Source: Leyella stercorea (GTDB taxonomy: Bacteria > Bacteroidota > Bacteroidia > Bacteroidales > Bacteroidaceae). From it: a DNA stretch of 59,870 nt. The notes under the pieces were generated by a model. It saw only the letters and a list, made by a program, of their open reading frames with translations, ran no database searches and was not told the DNA's origin. Positions 8,698-17,477 of the stretch are shown one piece after another (the stretch's first letter is position 1; each line of letters begins with the position of its first letter). Where the stretch lies: NCBI RefSeq assembly GCF_021531355.1, contig NZ_JADYTS010000011.1, positions 1-59,870 of the forward strand. The letters run 5' to 3'. Position numbers and translations under genes: made by a program.

Positions 8698-9012
8698 ATG
8701 AATACAATCGTACTCGCTGCTCAGGCAGCGCAAGGTGGTGGAATGGGAATGATTATAATGATGGTGGCAATCTTTGCTATCATGTATTTCTTCATGATCC
8801 GTCCGCAGCAGAAACAGCAGAAGAAGATTCGTGAGTTCCAGAACGCTCTCAAGGAGAACGACAAGGTGCTCCTTGGCGGAAGCATACATGGCACTGTACG
8901 CCGTGTAGACTTGGCAGCTGGCACTGTTGAGGTGGAGATTGCACGTGGTGTAGTCATCACAGTAGACAAGACTGGTGTTTTCGCTGATAACGCACAGTCA
9001 GTACAGAAGTAA
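8698..9012 (+). CDS. yajC: Preprotein translocase subunit YajC
   Basis: A 104-residue protein: a short Ala/Gly-rich start, one membrane helix (MGMIIMMVAIFAIMYFFMI), then the family signature RPQQKQQKK and a small cytoplasmic beta domain (NDKVLLGGSIHGTVRRVD...VEIARGVVITVDKTGV). It associates with SecDF. The ATG at 8698 is chosen over a TTG two codons earlier. It lies 35 bp behind nusB. Confidence 0.93.
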   Translation: MNTIVLAAQAAQGGGMGMIIMMVAIFAIMYFFMIRPQQKQQKKIREFQNALKENDKVLLGGSIHGTVRRVDLAAGTVEVEIARGVVITVDKTGVFADNAQSVQK

Positions 9013-9036
9013 TAAAACATACGGAAGGTTTGCCAG

Positions 9037-10020
9037 ATGAAATATCGTTTGACGCAAATATTCAAGGTTGTCAGGAACTTCTTGTTCAGTTCAGTGAACA
9101 AGGAGTTTCTGATTTTTTTGTTCTTTCTGTTCTTGAGCAGTATTTTCTGGCTCATGATGGCATTGAACGAAACATATGAACAGGAAATAAAAGTGCCGGT
9201 AAGGCTGGTGAATGTGCCCAAGAATGTAGTGCTCACCACCGAAATGGAGGATACAGTGCGTGTCACAGTACGCGACAAGGGATTCACTCTTGCCACATAT
9301 ATGTATGGCGACATGATACAACCGGTGTCTGTAAACTTTTCTGTATATGCCAATCGTCAGACGGGTTATGGGTATGTGCCGGCATCCGACTTGCTAAAGA
9401 TGCTTAGCCAGCGATTCATGGCACAATCGAAAATCATACAGGTGAAACCCGACCGGCTCGACTTCTACTTCAATTATGGCGTGTCAAAGCAGTTGCCGGT
9501 GCGCATGGCTGGCTATGTAGTGCCGGGCAAGTCGTACTATCTGGCACGTACACGCTTTTGGCCCGACCAGATTACGGTGTATGCAAGCAAGCGCGTACTC
9601 GACTCGCTGCGCTTTGTCAAGACAGTACCTATTAATATAGTAAACTTCGGCGACACTGTCATTCAGACCGTAGCGCTTGAGAAGATAAAGGGCGTGAAGA
9701 TGGTGCCAGACCGTGTGCGTATCGGTCTCTATCCCGACATCATGACCGAGGAGAGCATTGATGTGCCGGTAGGCTCAATCAATATGCCTGAGGGCAAGGT
9801 GCTGCGCACATTCCCGTCGCGCGTCAAGGTGAACTTCATTGTAGGAGCGAGCATGTTCCGCAATATCACAGCCGACCAGTTCCAGGTCGTTGTTGACTAT
9901 AACGAACTGATGGAGCATCCGTCTGACAAGTGCAACATATACCTGAAGGCGAGTCCGCACAGCGTGCGTAGCGCCAAACTGTCAATATCTCAGGTGGATT
10001 ATCTAATCGAACAGCAATGA
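9037..10020 (+). CDS. YbbR-like (CdaR-type) membrane protein
   Basis: A 327-residue protein with an N-terminal cytoplasmic helix, one membrane segment (FLIFLFFLFLSSIFWLMMAL) and an extracytoplasmic region made of YbbR-type beta repeats (EIKVPVRLVNVPKNVVLTTEMEDTVRVTVRDKG; VRMAGYVVPGKSYYLA; IDVPVGSINMPEGKVLRTFPSRVKVNF). In Firmicutes the related CdaR regulates the diadenylate cyclase; here I infer only an envelope role. Its last four bases overlap the coaE start (ATGA), so they are translationally coupled. Confidence 0.85.
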   Translation: MKYRLTQIFKVVRNFLFSSVNKEFLIFLFFLFLSSIFWLMMALNETYEQEIKVPVRLVNVPKNVVLTTEMEDTVRVTVRDKGFTLATYMYGDMIQPVSVNFSVYANRQTGYGYVPASDLLKMLSQRFMAQSKIIQVKPDRLDFYFNYGVSKQLPVRMAGYVVPGKSYYLARTRFWPDQITVYASKRVLDSLRFVKTVPINIVNFGDTVIQTVALEKIKGVKMVPDRVRIGLYPDIMTEESIDVPVGSINMPEGKVLRTFPSRVKVNFIVGASMFRNITADQFQVVVDYNELMEHPSDKCNIYLKASPHSVRSAKLSISQVDYLIEQQ

Positions 10021-10589
10021 GAATAGCAATAACAGGAGGCATAGGTTCGGGCAAGAGCTATGTGTGCCGAATGCTTGAGCAGCGTGGCATCAAGATATAC
10101 GACTGTGATGCAGCCGCCAAACGCCTTATGCGAACGTCAGATTGTTTGCAGCGACAGCTGAAGGAACTTGTTGGCGAGGATGTGTATTCTGCTGATGGAG
10201 TGCTTCAGAAACGGGTGCTGGCAGAGTTTCTGCTCACAAGCGAAGCCAACAAGCAGGCTCTCAACAATGTGGTGCATCCCGCTGTAGCAGCCGATTATGA
10301 TGCTTCGGGAATGGAATGGCTTGAGAGTGCCATACTCTTCGAAAGCGGATTCGACCGCCGTGTGCATTTTGACCATATTGTATGTGTTACTGCACCACGC
10401 GATGTGCGCATACAGCGAATCATGCAGCGCGACTCCATATCGGCCGAGCGTGCAGCCGAATGGATTGACGCACAGATGTCGCAGGAGGAAGTAGAGCAGC
10501 GCAGCGACTTCGTCATAACGAATGACGGGGTGAGCGATTTGCAGCATCAGATAGACCGTATGCTCCAGCAATTCCAACCAGCCGAATAA
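10017..10589 (+). CDS. coaE: Dephospho-CoA kinase
   Basis: A 190-residue kinase for the last step of coenzyme A synthesis (phosphorylation of the 3'-OH of dephospho-CoA). P-loop GGIGSGKSYV at residues 7-16, then KIYDCDAAAKRLM (substrate-binding Asp), the VVHPAV motif, and a lid region with QRIMQRDSISAERAAEWIDAQMSQEE and SDFVITNDG. Length and motif order are typical. It is the fourth gene of the nusB operon. Confidence 0.94.
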   Translation: MRIAITGGIGSGKSYVCRMLEQRGIKIYDCDAAAKRLMRTSDCLQRQLKELVGEDVYSADGVLQKRVLAEFLLTSEANKQALNNVVHPAVAADYDASGMEWLESAILFESGFDRRVHFDHIVCVTAPRDVRIQRIMQRDSISAERAAEWIDAQMSQEEVEQRSDFVITNDGVSDLQHQIDRMLQQFQPAE

Positions 10590-10681
10590 TAATTGTAATT
10601 ATTTAATATAAGAATGTATATCGGTGCAATTCCAGTTGCCCGAATAATAATTAATAACCAATAAATAAACAAATAAAGAAA

Positions 10682-11125
10682 ATGGAAACAATTCTTTCAA
10701 TAGCAGGTAAACCAGGACTTTACAAACTCGTCAATCGTGGCAACCGTAACCTCATCGTTGAGGCTATCGACGCTACTCACCGTCGCATGCCGGCATTCGC
10801 TTCCGACCGTGTTACATCGCTTGCCGACATCGCAATGTACACCGACGCTGAGGACATCCCATTGTGGCAGGTGCTCAAGAATCTTGGCGAGAAGGAGCAG
10901 TCGAAGGAGTGCTCGCTCAACTACAAGAAGTGTTCAGCCGACGAGTTGCACGCTTTCTTTGCTGAGGTTTTGCCTGCATACGATCGCGACCGTGTTCACG
11001 ATTCAGACATCAAGAAGCTCATCCAGTGGTATAACATCCTCGTCAACAACGGCATCACCGATTTCGAGGCAGCACTCGCTCCTACAGAAGGTGATAATGT
11101 AGACGACCGTCAGGAGGCCGAATAA
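10682..11125 (+). CDS. DUF5606 domain protein
   Basis: A 147-residue cytoplasmic protein with no signal or membrane segment. The N terminus (METILSIAGKPGLYKLVNRGNRNLIVEAID) and DIKKLIQWYNILVNNG match the Bacteroidetes DUF5606 family, which is conserved next to coaE and rsmA. Function unknown; the fold at the start resembles a small SH3-like or KOW-like barrel, but that is a guess. Its stop overlaps the rsmA start. Confidence 0.75.
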   Translation: METILSIAGKPGLYKLVNRGNRNLIVEAIDATHRRMPAFASDRVTSLADIAMYTDAEDIPLWQVLKNLGEKEQSKECSLNYKKCSADELHAFFAEVLPAYDRDRVHDSDIKKLIQWYNILVNNGITDFEAALAPTEGDNVDDRQEAE

Positions 11126-11934
11126 TGATAAAATCCGTAAGACCAAAGAAAAATCTCGGACAGCACTTCCTTACTGATCTTGGCATAGCCAAGGCTATTG
11201 CCGACACGGTAGATGCTTGTCCCGACATACCGGTGCTTGAGATAGGTCCCGGCATGGGTGTCATGACGCAGTTTCTTGTCACCAAGCCTCGTCCCGTAAA
11301 GGCGGTAGAGATAGACAAGGAGTCGGTGGCTTATCTCAACGAGAAGTTTCCGAAACTTCGTGAGAACATCATTGGCCAGGACTTCCTGCGCATGGATCTC
11401 AACGAGATTTTCGACGGCAAACAGTTTGTGCTCACCGGCAACTACCCCTACGACATTTCGTCGCAGATATTCTTCAAGATGCTTGACTATAAGGAGCTGA
11501 TACCTTGCTGTACGGGTATGATACAGCGCGAGGTGGCTCTGCGTATAGCATCGGCTCCGGGCAACAAGGCCTACGGCATATTGTCGGTACTGATTCAGGC
11601 ATGGTACGACGTGGAGTATCTCTTCACCGTCGACGAGACAGTATTCAATCCGCCTCCAAAGGTGAAGAGTGCCGTAATACGCATGACACGCAATGAGGTG
11701 ATGGATTTAGGATGCGACGAGCGTTTGTTCAAGCGCGTGGTGAAGACTGTGTTCAATCAGCGCCGTAAGATGCTGCGTGTATCATTGCGCCAGATATTCG
11801 GTGGCTCTGCATCGCCCGAATTCTATGCTCAAGACATCATGACCAAGCGTCCCGAACAACTCTCAGTGCAGCAGTTTGTGGAGCTTACTAATATGGTGGC
11901 AGAAGAAGCACAAAAAATCGGAAAGACATTGTAA
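11125..11934 (+). CDS. rsmA: 16S rRNA A1518/A1519 N6,N6-dimethyltransferase
   Basis: A 269-residue KsgA/RsmA. N-terminal KKNLGQHFLTD is the family signature; SAM-binding motif I is VLEIGPGMGVMTQFL, motif II VEIDKESV, and the catalytic motif IV is NYPYDIS, the equivalent of NLPYNIS. The C-terminal helical domain ends in RPEQLSVQQFVELTN. It methylates the loop of helix 45 late in 30S assembly. Last gene of the nusB operon, followed by a strong terminator. Confidence 0.95.
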   Translation: MIKSVRPKKNLGQHFLTDLGIAKAIADTVDACPDIPVLEIGPGMGVMTQFLVTKPRPVKAVEIDKESVAYLNEKFPKLRENIIGQDFLRMDLNEIFDGKQFVLTGNYPYDISSQIFFKMLDYKELIPCCTGMIQREVALRIASAPGNKAYGILSVLIQAWYDVEYLFTVDETVFNPPPKVKSAVIRMTRNEVMDLGCDERLFKRVVKTVFNQRRKMLRVSLRQIFGGSASPEFYAQDIMTKRPEQLSVQQFVELTNMVAEEAQKIGKTL

Positions 11935-11957
11935 TTTAGAATTTCGAGTTTTAAGAT

Positions 11958-12022
11958 AAAAGGCTTTACATTAGATGTAACGAGAACCAAGTTCTCTACA
12001 ATCTAATGTAAAGCCTTTTTTT
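11958..12022 (+). terminator. Terminator after rsmA
   Basis: A perfect 19-bp inverted repeat (11958-11976 with 12001-12019) ending in a T7 run. The loop contains a smaller AGAACCAAGTTCT hairpin. It ends the nusB-rsmA operon. Confidence 0.85.
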
Positions 12023-12115
12023 GTTTATAGGGAAATAGGAGAGAAATATCCTAATAAAAATCTTGAATAGCATGTCCGATTTTTTCGTTTCATACGTTAT
12101 ATCTATGTAAGAGAA

Positions 12116-12616
12116 ATGAAACCAAGCGAATTTAACCATATCATCCTGCCCATGCGCGACGAGCTGTTAGGCTATGCGCTGAGTGTCACAAAGTCAGAGG
12201 ACAATGCCGAGGACCTTGTGCAGGAGGTGATGTTGCGCCTTTGGGACAAGCGTTCAAGGCTCGATTCTGGAGGGCGGCTCAAGTCGCTTGCCATGACAAT
12301 GATTCACAATCTGTATCTTGACCAACAGCGACACGAGAGCCATACAGCAGCGATGCCCGACAATGTGGACATAGCTGTGGATGACCGGCGGGCGGAACTC
12401 CGTGACGAGACAAGGTTAATCCGCGACATCGTTGCACAGTTGCCACCTCTGCAACAGCAGATATTCCGCATGAAGGAGATAGAAGGCTATACCGCTGACG
12501 AGATACTGCTGATAACGGGGTGCACTGCTGATAATCTCAGGCGAAACCTCTCAAGAGCACGAATCAAGATACGCGAGACTTACATTAAAATAATGATGAA
12601 AGGAATCGGAACATGA
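12116..12616 (+). CDS. ECF-type RNA polymerase sigma factor
   Basis: A 166-residue sigma-70 family protein with region 2 (RDELLGYALSVTKSEDNAEDLVQEVMLRLWDKR) and region 4 (QLPPLQQQIFRMKEIEGYTADEILLITGCTADNLRRNLSRARIKIRE). Regions 1 and 3 are missing, as in ECF factors. Its stop overlaps the next gene (ATGA), which encodes a membrane protein, the normal sigma/anti-sigma arrangement. It probably controls the three genes behind it and itself. The specific signal cannot be read from the sequence. Confidence 0.9.
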   Translation: MKPSEFNHIILPMRDELLGYALSVTKSEDNAEDLVQEVMLRLWDKRSRLDSGGRLKSLAMTMIHNLYLDQQRHESHTAAMPDNVDIAVDDRRAELRDETRLIRDIVAQLPPLQQQIFRMKEIEGYTADEILLITGCTADNLRRNLSRARIKIRETYIKIMMKGIGT

Positions 12617-13056
12617 TAAAAGACATAAAGCCAAAATTGCACGGAACCGACATTCGGTTGCTTATCGACAGATATATGTCGGGAGATACCACTAACGAGG
12701 AAGAGGCTATGCTGCGCACGTGGTTTCGGCTTGCCGGAGACGACATACCTGAAGAGTGGCGACCGCTGCGAGCTTTGTTTTGTTTTGTGGATGAACAGCG
12801 CAGCACCACTTTGCAGCGAGCCATGCATCGACCCCGCATATGGATTTCGTCAGCTGTGGCTGCTGTAGCTATTGTCATAGTGATGCTTGTGCCGTCGATG
12901 AACAAAGCTTTCGCCCCGGAACCGCAAAACTATGCTGTCATAGACGGAAAGGTATATACCAACCAAGAAGTGATAAACGAGCAGGTGGATGACGCACTAC
13001 AGACTGTCTCGGCAGAGAACGACGATCCGTTCAGCGCACTCGACCTGATGCAATAA
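12613..13056 (+). CDS. Putative anti-sigma factor (single-pass membrane protein)
   Basis: 147 residues: a cytoplasmic part of about 75 residues beginning with LLIDRYMSGDTTNEEEAMLRTWF, which is like the N terminus of Bacteroidetes anti-sigma proteins, one membrane helix (WISSAVAAVAIVIVMLVP) and an extracytoplasmic tail of about 55 residues. Together with the 4-bp overlap with the sigma gene this supports an anti-sigma role, inferred and not proven by a named domain. Confidence 0.6.
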   Translation: MIKDIKPKLHGTDIRLLIDRYMSGDTTNEEEAMLRTWFRLAGDDIPEEWRPLRALFCFVDEQRSTTLQRAMHRPRIWISSAVAAVAIVIVMLVPSMNKAFAPEPQNYAVIDGKVYTNQEVINEQVDDALQTVSAENDDPFSALDLMQ

Positions 13057-13086
13057 CATTTGACAACAATTAAAACCATTTACATT

Positions 13087-13560
13087 ATGCATAAACTATT
13101 TGATATCATATGCAAACCTCCGCTGATTGCAGCCAGGATGGGTCTTCTGTTTGTCATGACGTTGTGCGTTATGCTTCCGTGCCACGCACAGGATGGACTT
13201 GCCGTTAATGGCATATTCCAGCAGTACGGTCATTCGAAGGGTTGCAAAATGGTGGTGATGCATAACACCAAGCTCCGAGGCTATCAACTGGCCATATACA
13301 AGAGCCTTACATATAATAACAAATATGCAGCAAGCATCAACAACATCCTGAAGACCGATCGCCGGGCTGCTAAGAAGATTCGTGAGGTAGTGGACGACGG
13401 ACGAATAGCAAGTGGCTATTATATGATGGCACCACTGCCGTCAGGCAACAATAGATATATTCTCTTTAGCCATACCGACCGAGGCAAAGGGGCTGTGATA
13501 TACATCGAAGGCGATTTGTCGCCGGACGACATAATGTCGATATGCTATACTAAGAGATAG
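13087..13560 (+). CDS. Small secreted protein, DUF6108-like
   Basis: About 157 residues with a signal peptide (LLFVMTLCVMLPCHAQ, cleavage after HA). The mature part contains a DUF4252-like pattern: KGCKMVVMHNTKLRGYQLAIYKSLTY, DRRAAKKIREVVDDGRIASGYYMMAPL and RYILFSHTDRGKGAVIYIEGDL. I think it belongs to DUF6108, but this is from memory. The ATG at 13087 is chosen over an in-frame TTG because the signal peptide fits. It sits in the sigma-factor operon. Confidence 0.6.
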   Translation: MHKLFDIICKPPLIAARMGLLFVMTLCVMLPCHAQDGLAVNGIFQQYGHSKGCKMVVMHNTKLRGYQLAIYKSLTYNNKYAASINNILKTDRRAAKKIREVVDDGRIASGYYMMAPLPSGNNRYILFSHTDRGKGAVIYIEGDLSPDDIMSICYTKR

Positions 13561-13606
13561 CAAGAAATATAAATAGAAATATTTGGAAATTTAAAAAACG
13601 TATATT

Positions 13607-14539
13607 ATGAATATCAGAACATTGGTATTGGCGGCAACCTTCATGCCAGCCATAGCTTTAGCACAGGAGGCAACCACAGCGCAAGACACAACATACACCC
13701 AGCAGTCAGCCACAGTGTCTAACACGTACGACACAACTTTTGTATTCAACAGTCAGAAGTTTGCCATATCTCAAAATGGTGAACGTACGAATGTAAGTGT
13801 GTACAAGAAGTGCGGCACGGAGATGAAGAAGGTCAGAGAGACCGAGTTTGTCGACGGACAGGAGGTGGAGCAGGTGTATATCACGTCGCCCTTTATCCCC
13901 AGAAAGACATACAAGCGTCGCAATCAGGAGTATAGCCATTATCCGTTTTTCTTCTATGGTGGCAACATGCTCGCAGGCTCGGCATTTGGTGTCAAGTCGG
14001 AAGGTAAGGAAATGCGCGACAGCAAGTCGGGTGAATGGGGATTTACAGGTTGTACGTTCGAGTGTCCTATAAGCAGCAGTTCGTGGGCAGTGACGGCTGC
14101 TATGTCGTTGGCTTTTGTCAGCCATCACTTTAAGACCGACTATATGCTTACTACCGTTGACGGTATAACAAGCTTTAAGCCTTTCGCCGTTGGAGATGAT
14201 GAGAATGGCGAGCGTCCGTCTAAAAGCTACCTAAGCTATTGGGCCGTCCGCATTCCGATAATGCTGGAATGGTCCAACCGCATCGGTTCTGAAGACGTCT
14301 ATGCAGCTTTCGGCCCATCCATAGAGTTTCGTGCAAAGGAGCGTTCACGCTATAAGCTCGGCAAGAGACATACGCTGACAAGAGATGTCAACATGAATCC
14401 TGTAGGCATAAATCTTGAGGCACGTCTTGGATATGGCTTCTTGATGCTTTATGCACGCACATCGCTCACTCCGCTTTTGCATACTAAGTATGCTCCCGAA
14501 TGGCATCCATTCACCGTTGGAGTAGGACTGAGGTTGTAA
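13607..14539 (+). CDS. Outer-membrane beta-barrel protein, unnamed family
   Basis: A 310-residue protein with a signal peptide cut near IALAQ, a Thr/Gln/Ser-rich linker, and a C-terminal region of alternating hydrophobic strands that ends in PFTVGVGLRL, i.e. a C-terminal aromatic/hydrophobic strand as in outer-membrane barrels. I do not recognise a named family. It closes the ECF operon and may be the envelope component whose state the sigma system senses; that is inference. Confidence 0.65.
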   Translation: MNIRTLVLAATFMPAIALAQEATTAQDTTYTQQSATVSNTYDTTFVFNSQKFAISQNGERTNVSVYKKCGTEMKKVRETEFVDGQEVEQVYITSPFIPRKTYKRRNQEYSHYPFFFYGGNMLAGSAFGVKSEGKEMRDSKSGEWGFTGCTFECPISSSSWAVTAAMSLAFVSHHFKTDYMLTTVDGITSFKPFAVGDDENGERPSKSYLSYWAVRIPIMLEWSNRIGSEDVYAAFGPSIEFRAKERSRYKLGKRHTLTRDVNMNPVGINLEARLGYGFLMLYARTSLTPLLHTKYAPEWHPFTVGVGLRL

Positions 14540-14550
14540 GATTTAGACGT

Positions 14551-14592
14551 AAAGTCCCCGCCACTTGCACAAGTGACGGGGACTTTTTTTTC
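14551..14592 (+). terminator. Terminator of the ECF operon
   Basis: Inverted repeat AAGTCCCCGCCACTTG / CAAGTGACGGGGACTT (one mismatch) followed by a T8 run, 12 bp behind the barrel gene. The remaining 14593-14762 is AT-rich; I see no gene in it. Confidence 0.85.
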
Positions 14593-14762
14593 AACTACTA
14601 CAAAATCTAACCTATTTACCTTAATTGACTAATAATAATCCTAAAACAATAATTTATAGTTCTATAACTATCTGTCTTCTCTTTTTCATTATTTACGATT
14701 GCAAAGTTACAGCAATTATATCACTATTGCTTCCACTTTATTTGCAAGTAATAACATTATTC

Positions 14763-15941
14763 TTACATTCTTTCCATTATCTCCAAACACATACGAGTGT
14801 TGTGATAAGGACATTTCCAGAAGCCAGCCTTGTCATCGTTACGGTTGATTGAGCCGTCTTCATTGATGCTCCAGTACCACTCGCCGTTCTTCTGGTCTAT
14901 GAGGCGTGTCTTGATATAGTCCCAGCAGCGGGCAGCTATGTTGAAATCCTCCTCTGTAGCGAAGTGCTGCCACAGATTTACATGACCAATTACATTCTCG
15001 CACTGCACCCACCACTGTAGTGAACGGTCGGTACGATCGGTGTCTTTCCAACGCTCGTATACCATCGAGCCATCTGGCAGCAGCCCCTCGTCGGCAGCTA
15101 CCGCAACATCCTTCACTACAGGTTCTATCCATTTAAGAATATCCTTGTCGCCAAGAACGAGAGCCGTCTCGTGTAGCAGCCATGAAGCCTCGATGTCGTG
15201 TCCGAAACTCTCGATGTTTCTGCGTCCCAGCCACTCATCGTTGAAGAAGAGGTCGAGGTGGTGAGTCTGCTTGTTGAGGAGTTTGTCGGTGAAGATATGC
15301 AGAAGATTAACAAGACGCTCCTTAAGCTCAGCCGACGGGCATGCACGATAGAGATTGGTGTAAGGCTCGATGATGTGCAGATGAGTGTTCATTGTGCGTG
15401 AGCCATTCTCGTCCTTATCAGACAAACGCATGTCGGCAATAGGCTGCCAGTCGCGTGTGAGAGCCTCTATATATCCGTTGTTCTTTGCGTCGAAAGCATG
15501 CTCCTCAATGCTGTTATAGAGCGAGAGGGCACAGTTGAGCGCTTCCTTGTCGCCCGTGGCACGTGCCAGCTCGGACATTCCGTATATGGTGAAGCCGATA
15601 GCGTATGATTGTTTCTTTGTGTCTTTCGGAGTTCCGTCAGCGTTAAGACTCCAGTACACACCGCCATATTCTTTGTCTATGAAGTGGTTGAGGATATATT
15701 CCTTGGCACGGAGCGCAGCATCCAGATAGCGATGGTCGCCCAAGACACGATAGGCAGCAGCGAACGCCCAAAGGATGCGTGAATTGAGGATGGCACCCTT
15801 TTCGGCATCAGCCACGACATGGTCGTTGCCGTCAATGCGTCCGTAAAAACCGCCTTGTTCATTGTCAACCATGCGGTCGAGCCAGAAGTGTAGTATATTG
15901 TTTGTGAGACACTCGTGCATCTCTTGTTTAATTGTAGTCAT
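14763..15941 (-). CDS. Mannobiose/cellobiose 2-epimerase (AGE family)
   Basis: A 392-residue member of the N-acylglucosamine 2-epimerase family with an (alpha/alpha)6 barrel. It converts the reducing-end mannose of beta-1,4-mannobiose to glucose. Catalytic-type histidines are visible in MNTHLHIIEP, SFGHDIEASWLLHE and CPYHNTRMCLE. In known Bacteroides mannan pathways this enzyme makes the substrate for a GH130 phosphorylase, and the GH130 gene and a sugar symporter are indeed directly upstream in the same run. The protein has no signal peptide, so it is cytoplasmic. Only 9 bp separate it from the transporter. Confidence 0.88.
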   Translation of the reverse strand: MTTIKQEMHECLTNNILHFWLDRMVDNEQGGFYGRIDGNDHVVADAEKGAILNSRILWAFAAAYRVLGDHRYLDAALRAKEYILNHFIDKEYGGVYWSLNADGTPKDTKKQSYAIGFTIYGMSELARATGDKEALNCALSLYNSIEEHAFDAKNNGYIEALTRDWQPIADMRLSDKDENGSRTMNTHLHIIEPYTNLYRACPSAELKERLVNLLHIFTDKLLNKQTHHLDLFFNDEWLGRRNIESFGHDIEASWLLHETALVLGDKDILKWIEPVVKDVAVAADEGLLPDGSMVYERWKDTDRTDRSLQWWVQCENVIGHVNLWQHFATEEDFNIAARCWDYIKTRLIDQKNGEWYWSINEDGSINRNDDKAGFWKCPYHNTRMCLEIMERM

Positions 15942-15950
15942 AATAAAAAA

Positions 15951-17351
15951 TTATTTCTTTCTTTTTTCCTCTAAATCTTTAGTTATAGCCTTCATCTTTT
16001 CCTCAGACAGCGGATAGCACATGATGAAGATGAATGAGAGCAAAGCTCCAGCAGCAGGTAGCAGGCTGAGGAACATCTTAATGCCGTTGATAGTCTCAGG
16101 ATTCTGTGTGCCATTGGCTACAAAGCCAAAGGCAGAGAGCAGAATGCCAGTAAGGGCAGTGCCTATAGCCCAGCCAAACTTCTGACTCATTGATGATGAC
16201 GAGAAGATTAGGCCAGTGGCACGGTTGCCAGTTTTAAGTTCGCTATAGTCGGCACAGTCGGCATACATACTCCAAAGTAATGGGAACACGCTTCCAGCAC
16301 ATATTGAGATGAGAGCCTGGAACACGAATATAGCCACGAGTTGTGACTTGTCGAAGAAGTAGAACACCACGCTCAACAAGGTGGCAATGAACATTGCAGC
16401 CATGAATGTGCGTCGCTTGCCGAAACGGTTGCTTATTGGAGCTGCAAGCAAAACACCAATGATGTTGGCTGCCTGACCTACAGCAAGGTAGAGTCCGCTA
16501 AGTACGAACGGAATACCAAGGAAGTTGATGTCGCCAAAGGCAGTCTCGTCGACGAAATACTTGAAATAGTAGACTGTTGCTCCATCGCGAATGGAATTGA
16601 ACACAAGTGAGGCAATGCCTGCTCCAAGCAATATCCACCAAGGACGGTTGTGGATGAGGTCGCGTATGTCGTTCTTAAGCGGAGTCTTTTCTTCCTTCAC
16701 TGGACGCACACGCTCTCTTGTGAGAGCAAAACAAGCGAAGAACAGCAAAGCACACATGATTGCTATTACAGCTACAGTGGCAAACCAACCGAATTGTGGA
16801 GCCGTCATCCAACCTACCATCACATCGGACGGACGGTCGCCGCCAAACGACTTAACCATAGGAGTGAACAGCAGCAAGGCAATGAACGAGCCGATGTAGG
16901 CAAACATCATGCGGTAGGTAGCGAGCGTATTACGTTCTGCCGGATTAGGACTCATAACGCCAAGCAGCGATGCGTAAGGCACATTGATGGCACTGTAGAC
17001 CATCATCATGAGTGTATATGTGATGTATGCGTAGACAAGTTTCATGGTTCCGCCACATGGAGGAGTCAAGAACGTAAGCATACCAATCAGTCCAAACGGG
17101 ATAGCAAGATAGAGCAAATAAGGACGGAACTTGCCCCAACGGCTCTCTGTGCGGTCGGCAATGACGCCTACTACAGGGTCGAAAACAGAATCCCACACGC
17201 GTGTAACGGCAAACATAACGCCTACGGCTGCTGCCGACAGACCGAAGATGTCAGTGTAGAAAATCATGAGGTAAGCACCGAATATCTTCCAGAACATCGA
17301 TGATGACATGTCGCCAAAACCATATCCGATGTTTTCTTTTAGTTTGATCAT
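15951..17351 (-). CDS. Sugar:cation symporter (GPH/MFS), likely mannobiose importer
   Basis: A 466-residue protein with about 12 hydrophobic segments. The start KENIGYGFGDMSSSMFWKIFGAYLMIFYTDIFG and the loop VGVIADRTESRWGKFRPYLL mark the glycoside-pentoside-hexuronide family. It lies between the GH130 phosphorylase and the epimerase, as in the characterised Bacteroides fragilis cluster, so mannobiose or short manno-oligosaccharides crossing the inner membrane is the natural assignment (inferred from context). Confidence 0.85.
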   Translation of the reverse strand: MIKLKENIGYGFGDMSSSMFWKIFGAYLMIFYTDIFGLSAAAVGVMFAVTRVWDSVFDPVVGVIADRTESRWGKFRPYLLYLAIPFGLIGMLTFLTPPCGGTMKLVYAYITYTLMMMVYSAINVPYASLLGVMSPNPAERNTLATYRMMFAYIGSFIALLLFTPMVKSFGGDRPSDVMVGWMTAPQFGWFATVAVIAIMCALLFFACFALTRERVRPVKEEKTPLKNDIRDLIHNRPWWILLGAGIASLVFNSIRDGATVYYFKYFVDETAFGDINFLGIPFVLSGLYLAVGQAANIIGVLLAAPISNRFGKRRTFMAAMFIATLLSVVFYFFDKSQLVAIFVFQALISICAGSVFPLLWSMYADCADYSELKTGNRATGLIFSSSSMSQKFGWAIGTALTGILLSAFGFVANGTQNPETINGIKMFLSLLPAAGALLSFIFIMCYPLSEEKMKAITKDLEEKRKK

Positions 17352-17477
17352 TTTGAGAATGCTAAATAGTTAATCAGGTTAAAGGGGTGTTGATATAACG
17401 TAAAGGAGTGAGAAATATTATAAGCCCCACCCACGTGAGGGCATATCCCCACTTTGGGTTGAGGGCTTAAAATGTTT

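Noticed and set aside
14702..14747. Fourth copy of the mannan operator with a TAACTTTG box on the minus strand
   Set aside because: The match needs a gap, and the box would point into a gene-free gap toward a terminator; probably chance or a relic.
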